Under the pieces are notes generated by a model. The model did not search any database, was not told the DNA's origin, and worked only from the letters and a program-made list of their open reading frames with translations. The translations under genes and the position numbers were made by a program. From contig JANVAS020000203.1 in NCBI GenBank assembly GCA_027563935.2, positions 744,001 to 808,000 on the forward strand: a stretch of 64,000 nucleotides of DNA, given 5' to 3'. Shown here in pieces: positions 33,755-45,036 of this stretch (position 1 is the stretch's first letter; every line of letters starts with the position of its first letter). Source of the DNA: Costus lasius (taxonomy: Eukaryota; Streptophyta; Magnoliopsida; Zingiberales; Costaceae).

Positions 33755-36700
33755 ATGAGCTTCAATGTGCGATCCCTACTGGAAAGGGAGAAGTTTGCTG
33801 GGCCGAACTTCTCGGACTGGTACGGACACCTTAAGATTGTTCTTAAGGCAGAGAGGAAACTGTATGTCCTCGAGACGGCGATACCGCCGCAGCCCGCTCC
33901 GAACGCCGCAAGGGCGGTTCGGGATGCCTATGAAAAGCACGTCAATGATAGCATTGATGTCGCTTGCCTGATGCTAGCGTCTATGACGCCGCCGCTGCAG
34001 CGTCAGCATGAGGACATATCGGCTATAGAGATTATAGCGAACCTCAAAATGCTGTATGCTGCACAGGCGAGGACAGAACGCTATAATCTGACAAAGCTTT
34101 TCTTTCAGAGCAAACTGGCTGAAGGGAGCCCAGTGGGAGCTCACGTGCTCAAGATGATTGGGCACAAGGAGGCTCTGGAGAAACTGGGGCATACCATTAA
34201 TCAGGAGCTTGCTGTAGATATTATTCTGCAGTCTCTCCCGCCTTCTTTCGATGCGTTCATCATTAACTTTAATATGAACAAAATCGATTGCACTCCGGCA
34301 GAGCTGCTGAATATGCTCTTGACTACTGAGGAAACTCTGAAGGGAAAGCCTTCAACCTCTGTCTTAATGGTTCCTTCAAGGAACAAGAAGAAGGGGAAGA
34401 AGGGCAAAGCCCCTGTCAAGAGTTACAGCAAGGCTCTGAAGCAGAAGGTTAAGCGGTCCAAGGAATACAGGTGTTTCCACTGTGGCCAGCTAGGTCACTG
34501 GAAAAAGGACTGTAAAGCGCTCCAAGGAGATAAGAGGGGAAGCATCGCTTCTGGCTCAGGTATATTCGTGACTGAAGTCATGTTTTCATCTTCTTCTATA
34601 TCATGGGTGTTGGACACTGCATGTGGAGTTCACATTTGTTCTAATGTACAGGAACTCAAGAGAAGAAGACAGGTGGGACAGCATGAGGTGGACCTACGCG
34701 TTGGAAACGGGGCACGGGTTACTGCTGTTGCTGTAGGAGACTATTTCATCTCTTTACCATCTGGCATTGTATTGGAACTAAACAGTTGTTATTTTGTTCC
34801 CAGTATTACTAAAAATATTATCTCCATTCCTGCTCTTGTCAGGAAGGGTTTTTCCTTTGAATGCAATATTTCAAAGTGTGTTTTATCTCATGATAATATT
34901 GTTTATGCAACTGGTTCAATTAACAATGGGTTATTCATGTTGGACATGGAATGTTCGATGCAAAATATTGATAATAAGAAAGCCAAGTATGCTGATGACA
35001 GCACCTTGCTATGGCATAGTCGTTTAGGCCATATAAACGAGAAACGCATTAAGCGGTTGCATAATCATGGACTGCTGGGATCATTCTCCTATGAGGAGAT
35101 TGATACATGCAAGGCTTGTTTAATGGGTAAAATGACGAAGTCACCTTTTTCCCACAAAGGTCAAAGGGCTTCAGGTTTACTTGACCTTATACACAGTGAT
35201 GTGTGTGGGCCATTTAGTAAACATGCCAGAGGTGGCTATCAGTACTTCATTACCTTTACTGATGATTTCAGTAGATATGGGTATGTCTATCTAATGAGAC
35301 ATAAGAGTGAATCTTTTGACAAGTTCAAAGAGTTCAAGAATGAAGTACAAAATCAGCTAGGCCGAAATATCAAGGCACTTCGTTCTGATCGAGGTGGAGA
35401 ATACTTGAGTCATGCGTTTACTGACTATCTAAGGGAGTGTGGGATTATCTCACAGCTCACTCCGCCAGGAACACCGCAATGGAATGGTGTGTCCGAGAGG
35501 AGAAATAGAACGTTACTTGATATGGTTCGTTCTATGATGAGTCAGGCTACTCTTCCATACTCCTTTTGGGGATTTGCACTGGAAACAGCTGCAAAGGTAC
35601 TAAACCGAGTGCCATCCAAGGCAGTTTCTAAGACTCCATACGAGTTATGGTATGGGAAACAGCCGAGCTTGACATTTATCAGGATCTGGGGTTGCGAGGC
35701 TTATGTCAAAAAGCTCGCCTCTGGGAAACTAGAGAGCAGATCTGACAAATGCATCTTTGTCGGTTACCCTAAGGAAACTAAGGGTTATTATTTCTACGAT
35801 CCCAAAGAGAACAAGGTTTTTGTTGCTCGGACGGCCATATTTCTTGAGAAGGAGTTTCTTCTGCAAGAGGCCAGTGGGAGAGAAATAAAGCTGGATGAGA
35901 ATCCAGAGGAAGGACAAAGTAGTCAAGCACAGTTGGATGTGCCTGAGCCGGTGGAACAGGTTACTGAACAACCTGAGGCTCAGATATCACGGGAACCGCG
36001 AAGATCGGGAAGGATCCGTCAACAGCCTGAGCGCTATGACGGAGTCTACATCATTGATAATAATGAACCCCTTACTTATGCGGATGCGGTCAGTGGACCG
36101 GACTCAGCTAGGTGGCTTGAAGCTATGCGAGCCGAGATGGACTCCATGTCAGATAACCAAGTCTGGGATTTGGTTGATCCACCTCCGGGAGTAATCCCTA
36201 TAGGCTGTAAATGGATCTTCAAGAAGAAGATTGACATGGATGGTAACGTGGTTACCTATAAAGGCAGGCTAGTTGCGAAAGGTTTCAAACAAATCTACGG
36301 GATAGATTATGATGAAACTTTCTCTCCTGTAGCCATGTTCAAGTCTATTCGGATTCTTTTCGCGATAGCAGCATATTACGATTATGAGATCTGGCAGATG
36401 GATGTGAAGACCGCTTTCCTTAATGGAAAACTCGATGAGGATGTGTATATGACACAACCTGAAGGTTTCACTAATCCATCAGATCGTCATAAAATATGTA
36501 AGTTAAAGAAGTCCATTTATGGACTGAAACAAGCATCTAGAAGCTGGAATATTCGTTTTGATGAATCAATCTCTGAGTTTGGTTTCCTCAAGAACGAAGA
36601 TGACCCGTGTGTATATAAGAGGTTTAGTGGGAGCGTGATTACCTTCCTAGTCCTCTACGTCGATGATATCTTGATCATTGGAAATGACATTCCTGAAATG

Positions 36701-37639
36701 CATGCGGTTAAGGCATGGTTAAGGAAATGTTTCCAGATGAAAGATCTAGGAGAAGCAGCCTATGTGTTAGGTGTGAAGATCTATAGGGATAGATCTAAGA
36801 GGCTTCTCGGGCTGTGCCAAAGTACTTACATCGATAAGGTCCTGGAAAGATTCCATTTAGAGAATTCTAAAAGAGGGTATCTTCCAATCAGACATGGTCT
36901 GAATCTTTCGAAGAGTCAGTGTCCACAAACACAGACTGAGAAAGATGAAATGGACAATACGCCTTATGCTTCGGCTATTGGATCCATTATGTATGCGATC
37001 TTGTGTACTCGCCCAGACGTCGCTTACGGGTTAAGCGTGACCAGTCGGTTCCAAAGTAATCCAGGAATGGCGCACTGGATTGCGGTCAAGAACATTTTAA
37101 AATATCTGCGGAGGACCAAAGATATGTTCTTGATATATGGTGGTCAGGAAGAACTCAGTATTGAAGGATATACTGACGCTTCGTTCCAGTCTGACCAGGA
37201 TGATTTCCGATCGCAGTCAGGCTATGTTTTTAGCTTGAATGGTGGAGCAGTGGTGTGGAAAAGTTTCAAACAGTCAACTGTTGCTGATTCCACAACAGAA
37301 GCCGAGTATGTTGCAGCCTCGGAAGCATCCAAGGAGGCAGTGTGGATTCGTAAGTTCGTGAGAGAACTTGGTGTTGTTCCTTCGAGTGCAGATCCTTTGG
37401 TTATCTTCTGTGATAACACTGGAGCAATCGCACAGGCAAAGGAACCACGGTCGCACCAGAAGTCCAAGCACATACAGAGACGGTTTCACTTGATCCGGGA
37501 GATCATTGATCGTGGTGAGATCAAAATCTGCAAGGTTCATACAGATGACAATCTGGCAGACCCGCTTCCCAAGCCTCTGGCGCAGCAGAAGCATGAGAAG
37601 CACTGTAATAATATGGGTTTGAGATTTCTCAACCATTAG
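33755..37639 (+). CDS. Copia-2 gag-pol polyprotein, intact frame
   Basis: Single 1294-residue frame from the ATG shared with Copia-3 to the stop just before the polypurine tract. Gag covers about residues 1-230, with a Lys-rich stretch and a CCHC knuckle (CFHCGQLGHWKKDC) at about 239-252. Protease has VLDTACGVHIC at about 284-294; the usual D-S/T-G is DTA here and in Copia-1 and -3. Integrase starts with the HHCC region (LWHSRLGH... CKAC, from about 420), followed by the core D, D, E residues in HSDVCGP, RSDRGGEY and SERRNRT. RT carries LYVDDILIIG at about 967. RNase H has GYTDASF and STTEAEYVAASE. It would process itself into particle proteins and enzymes in the cytoplasm. It is the only uninterrupted complete polyprotein in the window. 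Confidence 0.93.
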   Translation: MSFNVRSLLEREKFAGPNFSDWYGHLKIVLKAERKLYVLETAIPPQPAPNAARAVRDAYEKHVNDSIDVACLMLASMTPPLQRQHEDISAIEIIANLKMLYAAQARTERYNLTKLFFQSKLAEGSPVGAHVLKMIGHKEALEKLGHTINQELAVDIILQSLPPSFDAFIINFNMNKIDCTPAELLNMLLTTEETLKGKPSTSVLMVPSRNKKKGKKGKAPVKSYSKALKQKVKRSKEYRCFHCGQLGHWKKDCKALQGDKRGSIASGSGIFVTEVMFSSSSISWVLDTACGVHICSNVQELKRRRQVGQHEVDLRVGNGARVTAVAVGDYFISLPSGIVLELNSCYFVPSITKNIISIPALVRKGFSFECNISKCVLSHDNIVYATGSINNGLFMLDMECSMQNIDNKKAKYADDSTLLWHSRLGHINEKRIKRLHNHGLLGSFSYEEIDTCKACLMGKMTKSPFSHKGQRASGLLDLIHSDVCGPFSKHARGGYQYFITFTDDFSRYGYVYLMRHKSESFDKFKEFKNEVQNQLGRNIKALRSDRGGEYLSHAFTDYLRECGIISQLTPPGTPQWNGVSERRNRTLLDMVRSMMSQATLPYSFWGFALETAAKVLNRVPSKAVSKTPYELWYGKQPSLTFIRIWGCEAYVKKLASGKLESRSDKCIFVGYPKETKGYYFYDPKENKVFVARTAIFLEKEFLLQEASGREIKLDENPEEGQSSQAQLDVPEPVEQVTEQPEAQISREPRRSGRIRQQPERYDGVYIIDNNEPLTYADAVSGPDSARWLEAMRAEMDSMSDNQVWDLVDPPPGVIPIGCKWIFKKKIDMDGNVVTYKGRLVAKGFKQIYGIDYDETFSPVAMFKSIRILFAIAAYYDYEIWQMDVKTAFLNGKLDEDVYMTQPEGFTNPSDRHKICKLKKSIYGLKQASRSWNIRFDESISEFGFLKNEDDPCVYKRFSGSVITFLVLYVDDILIIGNDIPEMHAVKAWLRKCFQMKDLGEAAYVLGVKIYRDRSKRLLGLCQSTYIDKVLERFHLENSKRGYLPIRHGLNLSKSQCPQTQTEKDEMDNTPYASAIGSIMYAILCTRPDVAYGLSVTSRFQSNPGMAHWIAVKNILKYLRRTKDMFLIYGGQEELSIEGYTDASFQSDQDDFRSQSGYVFSLNGGAVVWKSFKQSTVADSTTEAEYVAASEASKEAVWIRKFVRELGVVPSSADPLVIFCDNTGAIAQAKEPRSHQKSKHIQRRFHLIREIIDRGEIKICKVHTDDNLADPLPKPLAQQKHEKHCNNMGLRFLNH

Positions 37640-37649
37640 ATTAAGTGCA

Positions 37650-37658
37650 AGTGGGAGA
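37650..37658 (+). other. Polypurine tract of Copia-2
   Basis: AGTGGGAGA just before the 3' LTR at 37660. Confidence 0.85.
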
Positions 37659-37659
37659 T

Positions 37660-39378
37660 TGTTGGGGTATGCCCTTAAGCCTAATATTTGAGGCCTTGGG
37701 ATTATAACAGTATCATGTAATAAACTCTTGTGTTTATAAAGGCATGGTTATTATTCAGGTTGTTACCTTGTCTGCTGTAATAAGTGTACTACTGAATAAT
37801 ATCTCAAAGCTGTTCAGCTGGGCTGACATGCTATTATGTCCTTAGTCGAGATATCTTGGTGAACATGAGACAGCCTTGATATGATTGAGACTAATATGTG
37901 TTCTAATCTTATAGGATGCTTCGAGCATGGAATAAGATGTAGACTCATGGGTACATTGGATGTACTGGACAGACCCTACTAGGATATTCTATTGTTTGTC
38001 ACAATGTGAATATTCCTTGATTGCAACAAGTGGCACATTTCCTCTGACTTGAGATCACTTGTGTTTTCTAAATGATGATTGTCATTGTTTTGAGGTAGTT
38101 CAATATCATTTGAAACATAATGATTATAGACTATCTTGGACAATGATCTTGAGTCAGGTTAGGGCACTTGTGATAGATAAAGGATTGTCGTCTCCTTGTT
38201 TAAGGAGTGTGATGTTCTAAAGGGGCCCCCTGGATGGGATGATTGAGAAAAGAGTATGGCCATACCCAGATGACTATGTTCATCTGATCTAATCATGCTC
38301 ATCATATTGGAGCTACAGGCTTGACACGCTTGTCCAATAAGAACATCCAGTGGCAAAGGAAACATGTATGCCTAGTGAAGTGGATTCACACTTGTGCTGT
38401 GTTTTGGGTGTAGTCTTGAAAGACTCCTTCCTTTATATCGGGAGACAGTGATGTGTTGCAAGATACCCCTCACTGATCGTGATAACGTAAGTTATCGTTA
38501 CCGACGTTCAAAGGAAACCCTCAGGGTCGCACAATTTGATGATATGGCTTACTTAAGTCAGATCATGTGGACTGAATTGTTTTGGTTCAGTTTAAAGGGA
38601 TTTTATCTCTGATTGTGAGTGAGATCTGGTCTGATCATGTTTGATTGATTAAGGCTTTAGATCGGTAAGCTTCGATCGAGAGAGTTGATGCTAGATCGGT
38701 GCGATCGGGAGCATCGAGAGATGAACGGTCAGATTTTGAATCTTAGGGTTTGATTTTTTCTGGACCAATTGCTTGGGCTAATTTGGTTTAGTCATTGAAC
38801 CGGCTCATGGAGTGAGCGCTTGGTTCAAGAGGGAGATAAAAATGCGTTTGGTTCATGGAGACATGAACGCATGAGCGCATGATCTTTATGGTTGCTATTT
38901 TTGGAAAGTTCCAAAATAGAAACGCATATGCGTTCATGGCTTGACGCCTCCCTCACGTTCCTTTCGGTTACACACCTCTCGTCACCTCTTGGGGATTGAA
39001 CGCTTGCTCTCTAGCGTGTGAAGGTGTTGACGAGGAGAGGAGGAACCGCCAAGCAAAAGAAGTCTTCATCTCTTCCCTTTACTCGATCAAGGACACCCCT
39101 TGGAACCTTGCTAGCACAAGGAGCACCAAGGAAGTGAGCGCATCCTCTTCTTGTGTGCGAGTCCTTTGGAGGAGATCTCTCTTGCTCTCTCTTTCAAGGC
39201 ACCATCCAAGAGATGGCGACGGTATGGATCTTTGTCTTCTATACTTGTTTGTCAAAAGTTGATCATATGAATGTATAGCATCTGATCTTCATGAAACCCT
39301 ACTTCCGCTGCAAAAGAATGACATGCGCCACCTTTAGGGTTTCACCCCCTTGCGCTCCCCCTTGAAGGGGACCCAACA
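37660..39378 (+). repeat. 3' LTR of Copia-2
   Basis: 1719 bp, TGTTGGGG to ACCCAACA, ten bases longer than the damaged 5' copy. It is followed by tataa. The frames at 38159-38365 and 38996-39262 repeat those of the 5' LTR and are not called genes. Confidence 0.9.
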
Positions 39379-39383
39379 TATAA

Positions 39384-39403
39384 AATATCCCCAGGGTTTC
39401 CCA
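39384..39403 (+). repeat. 5' LTR of Copia-B2, last 20 bases
   Basis: Continuation of the LTR interrupted at 30236, ending TTTCCCA, the same end that B1 shows across its A2 insertion. Confidence 0.75.
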
Positions 39404-40226
39404 ATAGTGGTATCAGAGCGACTTACGAGCCTCAAATGATGTTTCATGCTTTTCTATGCTCAGATGTCATGCAGTAATTTTCGTAAATTGCATATACTAG
39501 TGGCGCATGTTTTCTTATAGTATGAAAATTGTATATTTCTTGTTCCTATTCTCTATTCAATTTCTTTTGGATTTTTGGATTATCTTTTTGATTGATTTAA
39601 GATCATAAGGCGCACGTAATTTGTCAAGTAAGATGGCCATTGTGTCCTTGGACTGGCCGGGTCTCTTGATCTGACAAAATTACCAGCTGATTTGGTCTAT
39701 GAAATCGTCATGAAACTTAATCTCAAATAATCAAAAGATTTGTGATAAGAAGATGAGGAAAAGAAACTTAATTTATGAGAAACTAAAATTTCAGATTTTA
39801 TGTTTTTCATGAGCATATAGAATTGCATGAGTACTACCTTGTCTGTGGATGATGTTGTGATCGTTGGTCAAGCCCGTTAGCGTGCCTATGTTGTATTCCT
39901 GTGAGGCATGCGTGCCGGCTTTTCTTTTTATTTTACTTTGTAAAATTCAAGATGAAGAATAGGGGGCGCATCCTACATGAATCTTTGAGGCATCCTTGCA
40001 TGGTTGGGCATCTAGTAAGGTGGTGCAACAAGCATCTACCTTGTTGGCGCAAGCATGCATGGTGGCGCATGGAAACATGGCCGAGCCCTTGGGCTAGTGA
40101 GCTACCTTTCTTGGCCCTTGCATGGTGGCACATCTTCCTTGGAGGAGGAACCATGGGATTGGCCGAACCCATGAGAATGCTTCTAGGGTTGCCCTAAAAG
40201 TACCTCTAGGGTTTGAGAGCTAAACC
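39404..40226 (+). other. Copia-B2 primer-binding site and leader remnant
   Basis: TGGTATCAGAGC at 39408-39419 (initiator tRNA-Met type) follows the LTR end by four bases. The remaining 800 bases look like a Copia leader; no gene is visible. The rest of B2 is missing: at 40227 a minus-strand LTR begins. Confidence 0.65.
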
Positions 40227-41537
40227 TGTTAGGGAATGCCGGGTGTAATTTAAAATTTTGCAGTCCCAGGACGCAGCCGAAGAAGCATTACACCCGAAAC
40301 ACATTCCTGTCCCAAAGATCCATGCGAGGGAGAGAACACAAGGATGTGTTAGGGTTAGTACCTTTATTGCTTGTTAGGATGAAGGTGCCAAGTTGAAGAC
40401 GCTCAAGTGCTCGTCCTCTACAAGTATCCACGCGTCGACTCCTTGATCGTTGCTCCCTTCCACGCTTGGTGCTAGCCTCGGGAAGAGAATCAAGCCTTTG
40501 TCACTCTCTTCAAATCTTGCGCCACCTCCAAGGTAGAAGCGCCAAGAAGAGATGAGGAGGAAGATGATGCGCCAAGTACTTCCTTCTTCTTCTTTGCTTG
40601 CGCCACCTCCAAGGTGCGCCTATGGCCAAGGGACGATGAGGGCTTGTGGCAAGAAGACGCCACCAAGCTCAAAGAATCCTTGCGCCAAGAATATGAGAAG
40701 AAGAACAAGAGGAACTTGCTTGCGCCTTTGATGGAAGAAGGAGAGCTCCAAGCCCTCAAGTTGTCGCCACCTTAAGCTTCCAATTCTCTCCAAGAGATGT
40801 CGCCACCAAGCCCTTCTCCAAGTTGCGCCAAGAGGTGAAGAAGGAGAAGAAGGCTTGCGGCTACAAGGAGGAAGAAGGTTGCACCACCTTGATGTTGTCG
40901 CCCTTTGCCCTTGCTCACACCTCTCTATGTATGTTCACACCTCCAAAGAATCGAACCAACAACCACAAGAGAGGGCGGCAAGGGTCCTATTAATAGGACA
41001 AGGGGCGGCTAGGGCAATGGCTAGGATCATACCAAGTGGGCGGCTAGGATGAGAGGGGTTTGTGGTAAGGAAAGTCTCCAAGACTTTGCCATAAACCTCA
41101 TTCAACCTATCCTTATTTGCCCAATAGCCATATCAGCCCAAGACATGCCTTAGAGGCATTCTTTCCATCCAAGGAGAAGGGCTAGGCGCAACATGCAAGA
41201 GGTATTTGGCTAGGGTAAGGGTTTGAGTGCATGTAGGGTTTATGAGATAAGGAAAGTCTCCAAGACTTTACCATAAACATCTCCCTACTTCTCATATGCG
41301 CTCAAGCTCTTTCCAAAAGAGTCCTCAAGCCATATCAGCCCCAATACTTACCATAGAGACAAGATACCATGAAGGGATGAAGGGGGAGGCACCACTTCCT
41401 TCCAAAGGAAGCAACTTATGCCACCCACACCCCATTATGCCCCTAGGCGCCAATGGGGTTGGGTTTCTCCCCATTATACCCTTTTAAGCCAATTTCCTCT
41501 TCATGACAACTTATTATTGGGCCTCATTGGATAATGA
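40227..41537 (-). repeat. Copia-B-like LTR fragment B3, minus strand
   Basis: Reverse-complement matches to the B1 and B2 LTRs include the 'cccgaggctagcacc' region (40450-40480) and the 'cccaataa...gggtataatgggg' region (41440-41535). It starts TGTTAGGG at 40227 and is cut by Copia-3 at 41538. It contains a local duplication: a 'ggaaagtctccaagacttt' block at about 41066 and again at about 41239. The frames at 40490-40759 and 40855-41052 are Ser/Lys/Glu-rich low-complexity translations of the LTR. Confidence 0.65.
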
Positions 41538-43227
41538 TGTTGGGATATGCCCTTAAGACTAATGTTTGAGGTCTTGGGATTGTAATAGTATCATGTAATA
41601 AACTGTTATGTTTATAAAGGCATGGTTGTTATTCAGTTAAGCTACATTGTCTGCTGCAATATATGTTCTTCTGAATAATGTCTCAAAGCTATTCAGCTAG
41701 GCTGACATGCAATGATGTCCTTAGTCGATATATCTTGGTGAACTTGAGACAGCCTTGATATGCTTGAGACTAATATGTGTTCTAATCTTATAGGATGCTT
41801 CGAGCATGGAATAAGATGTAGACTCATGGGTACATTGGATGTACTGGACAGACCCTACTAGGATATTCAATTGCTTGTCACAATGTGAATAATCCTTGTT
41901 TGCTACAAGTGGCACATCTCCTCTGACTTGAGATCATTTGTGTTTCTAAATGATGATTGTCATTGTTTTGAGGTAGTTCAATATCATTTGAAAGATAATG
42001 GTCATAGACTATCTTGGATAATGATCATGAGTCAGGTTAGGGCACTAGTGATAGACATAGGATTGCCGTCTCCTTGTTTAAGGAGTGTGGTGTTCTAAAG
42101 GGGCCCCCCCGGCTGAGATGATTGAGAAAGTGTATGGCCATACCCAGGTGACTGTGTTCATCTGGTCTAATCATGCTCATCATATTGGAGCTACAAGCTT
42201 GACACGCTTGTCCAATAAGAACATCCAGTGGCAAAGGAAATATGTATGCCTAGTGAAAAGGATTCACACTTGAGCTGTGTTTTGGGTGTAGTCTTGGAAG
42301 ACTCTTTCCTTTATATCGGGAGACAGTGATGTGTTGCTAGATACCCCTCACTGATCGTGATAACGTAAGTTATCGTTACCGACATTTAAAGGAAACCCTC
42401 AGGGTCGCACAATTTGATGATATGGCTTACTTAAGTCAGATCGTATGGACTGAATTGTTTTGGTTCAGTTTAAAGGGATTTAAACTCTGATTGTAAGTGA
42501 GATCTGGTCTGATCATGTTTGATTGATTAGGGCTTGAGATCGGTAAGCTTCGATCGAGAGTGTTGATGCTAGATCGATCAGATCAGAAGCATCTGGAGAT
42601 GAATGGTCAGATCTAGGACCTTAGGGTCTAATTCGATCTAGACTTAATGTTTGGGCTGATTTGGTTTGGTCATTGAACCAAACATCTTGAACCGGCTCAT
42701 GGGTTGAGCGCAAGGTTCAGGTGGGAGAAGAGAGTTGCGCATGGTTCACTTGGTGAACGCATAACGCATGTAATCAAGGCTTGCTATTTTGGGAATTTTC
42801 AGTTTTCAAAGTGGGAACGTTTCCACGTTCACTTGCAACGCCTCCTCTCTATTCCTCTCGCTAATTCGCTCTTGGCATTGGACGACTCACGGCTGGTGGC
42901 GTGAAGGTTGACGACAAGAGGATTCGGCCAAGTTTTCATCTCATCATCCCTAAAACGATCAAGGAAGCTTTGGAGCATTGCTAGCACAAATCGCCCCAAA
43001 GAAGTAGGCCTTCTTCCTCTTGTGTGCGACAACCTTTGGAGGAGATCTCTCTTGCTTTCTTCTTCCAAGACACCATCCAAGAGATGGCGATGGTATGGAT
43101 CCTTCTCATATCTATCTAAGTTGATCATATGCGATATAAAGATCTATGAAAGCCCTTCTTCCGCTTGCAAAATTTTATGCGCCACCCTAATAGGGTTTTC
43201 GCCCCCCTCTTGAAAGGGGTTCCTTCA
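41538..43227 (+). repeat. 5' LTR of Copia-3
   Basis: 1690 bp, TGTTGGGATA to CCTTCA, directly before the primer site. A candidate splice donor is at 43093-43094. The frames 42037-42234, 42704-42904 and 42908-43213 are LTR sequence. Confidence 0.88.
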
Positions 43228-43229
43228 AT

Positions 43230-43241
43230 TGGTATCAGAGC
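43230..43241 (+). other. Primer-binding site, initiator tRNA-Met (Copia-3)
   Basis: TGGTATCAGAGC two bases after the LTR end. Confidence 0.9.
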
Positions 43242-45036
43242 AGGTTTATATCTATGCATATGATTGCTTAATGCTATATTGTGATCCTTGTTTGCGAAAC
43301 ATGCTTAGATCTATAGCTTACATGCGAATATGATTACACATGTTTTATGTTTGCGCATGTTTCACACTAGGCGCATCTTTGTGATCTTTGTTGTTGATGT
43401 TTTATCAAAAGAAAATCACTTGCGCGCCTATCATTAGACTAAGCGCCTACTATAAACCCTTAGACGGGTTAGTAGGGTTGAAGTCATCCTCTAGGTTAGA
43501 TCCAACTAGTCTGATCAGACCATCTGACAGCCTAGATGGGTCGACCAGATAGCACCCTTGCGCAAGCAAGAGGTGGCTATAGGTCGGCTGCATCATAGGT
43601 GTGTAGCGATGTCTGGTTGAGACGTCTGTTGAACGCACATGAGTTAGGCCTGGGCTCACACCCGTTTGCCAGACCTCATCGTGGTTGTTCAGCCCTTGGT
43701 GCATGCATAGTTGACCACTGGGTTGACTCAAGTCAGTTAGGACTTGGTGCATGCAAGGGCACAGGATCTGACTAGATTGGATGAGTGGATCCCTATTATT
43801 GTACCGTTGTAAGGTTGTGGGGACATATAAGAAAATTAAAATTGATGCCAATGCGGTTTTCGAAATTTTGTTTTCTTATTGGATCACATGCTGATGTTTG
43901 ATGCCATATTGCCTGTTTATTTAATCTTATGTGGGCTGCCCATGTTAAATGTGTGCTGTGCTGGGGCCTGTGTGCCTGGTAAATTTTGTAAATTAATTTT
44001 TATATTGTGATCTGCGAATCACATTGCATTTAATTTATAAAATGTAATTGACCTGCGAGTCAATCTTGTCTAGATAGATTAATATGTAAATTAATCAGAC
44101 AAGAGCACAGAGCACACTTGGCAGAGGCGCATGCAGCAGTGGCTAGACCAGGTGGGAGGTCCAGGGTTCGTCCCTAGGACCTGGCGCATATTCCTGGTGG
44201 GCGCACCAGAGCTGCAGACGGCGCTTGGGCCCTGGTTTGGGCCAGATGAGCAGCAAAAGCAAGTGAAGACTTAAGTTTAATTAAGATCTTACTTAGGTTA
44301 TGGGCTTTTACCACATAAGATCCATGCTTTCTTTTATTGTTTAATATTAGAATTGCATGATTAGTTTATCTTCTGCTATCACCATAGGAATTGCATGATA
44401 GTGAAGAAGATAAAATACCGTTAAAATCCAACGATTAAATATCAAGCTCGTAAGCCTTCTGACGCGAAACCTCACTGTTCTGATTATCGTTGGAGCCGTG
44501 TTGTACCCACTCAGTGGGCACGTCCATCTATCTTCAGACGGTGTGTGATTTCACCTGCGTGTTACAGAGAAGGGATTTATCGCTTCTCGTTGCTCAGCAT
44601 AGCACGTGGTGGTCCAAGGTGTAGGTCGGGTCAGCTTGGCCATGTAGGCTACATATGTGGCGCATATGGTAGCACATGGAGGCAGCCATCTGTGGGATCA
44701 GAGATTGTGTTGTACCAACTCAGTTGGCACAGTCTGCTGGATCGCCCAGATGAAGGGGAATCGCACGGGTTGGCAATTGGCAGGGACTGCCTACCAGAGA
44801 TTAGTGCTTGTCATCTCTGTGCATCTTATCTCGCCTGAGCGGGACGCGGAGACCAAGTATGAAATCTGGATCCCATCTCACTAAAAGAGTTCTACTCTTT
44901 CGGGCTGTTTTGCTGGATTTTTCAGCCAGATAAAATAGTGAGAAAAAGAATCATTCTTAAGTCCTGATTGATTCTTAACATTGATACTGACCTTGCTGTT
45001 CTTGCATTGTTGTAGATTCCTACAGCAACGAACACC
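43242..45036 (+). other. Copia-3 leader
   Basis: About 1.8 kb, alignable with the other Copia leaders. It holds the T-arm-like hairpin at 44158-44181, hairpins at 44506-44518 and 44715-44727, and an intron-like end with AG at 45014-45015. The frame at 44545-44838 has equivalents in the sister leaders but no domain. Confidence 0.72.

Larger units (their letters stand above)
30237..39378 (+). mobile_element. Copia-2, near-complete Ty1/copia element with intact gag-pol but no primer site
   Basis: 9142 bp, flanked by tataa (30232-30236 and 39379-39383). LTRs share 1709 bp with about 12 differences by eye (near 0.7 per cent), so it looks younger than Copia-1. The gag-pol frame is open. The 5' LTR lacks its last 10 bases, and the primer-binding site and start of the leader are gone, so this copy could not prime reverse transcription in the usual way. 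Confidence 0.9.

Noticed and set aside
40490..41052. Ser/Lys-rich frames that resemble plant low-complexity proteins
   Set aside because: They are translations of the B3 LTR, in sequence homologous to B1 and B2 LTRs.
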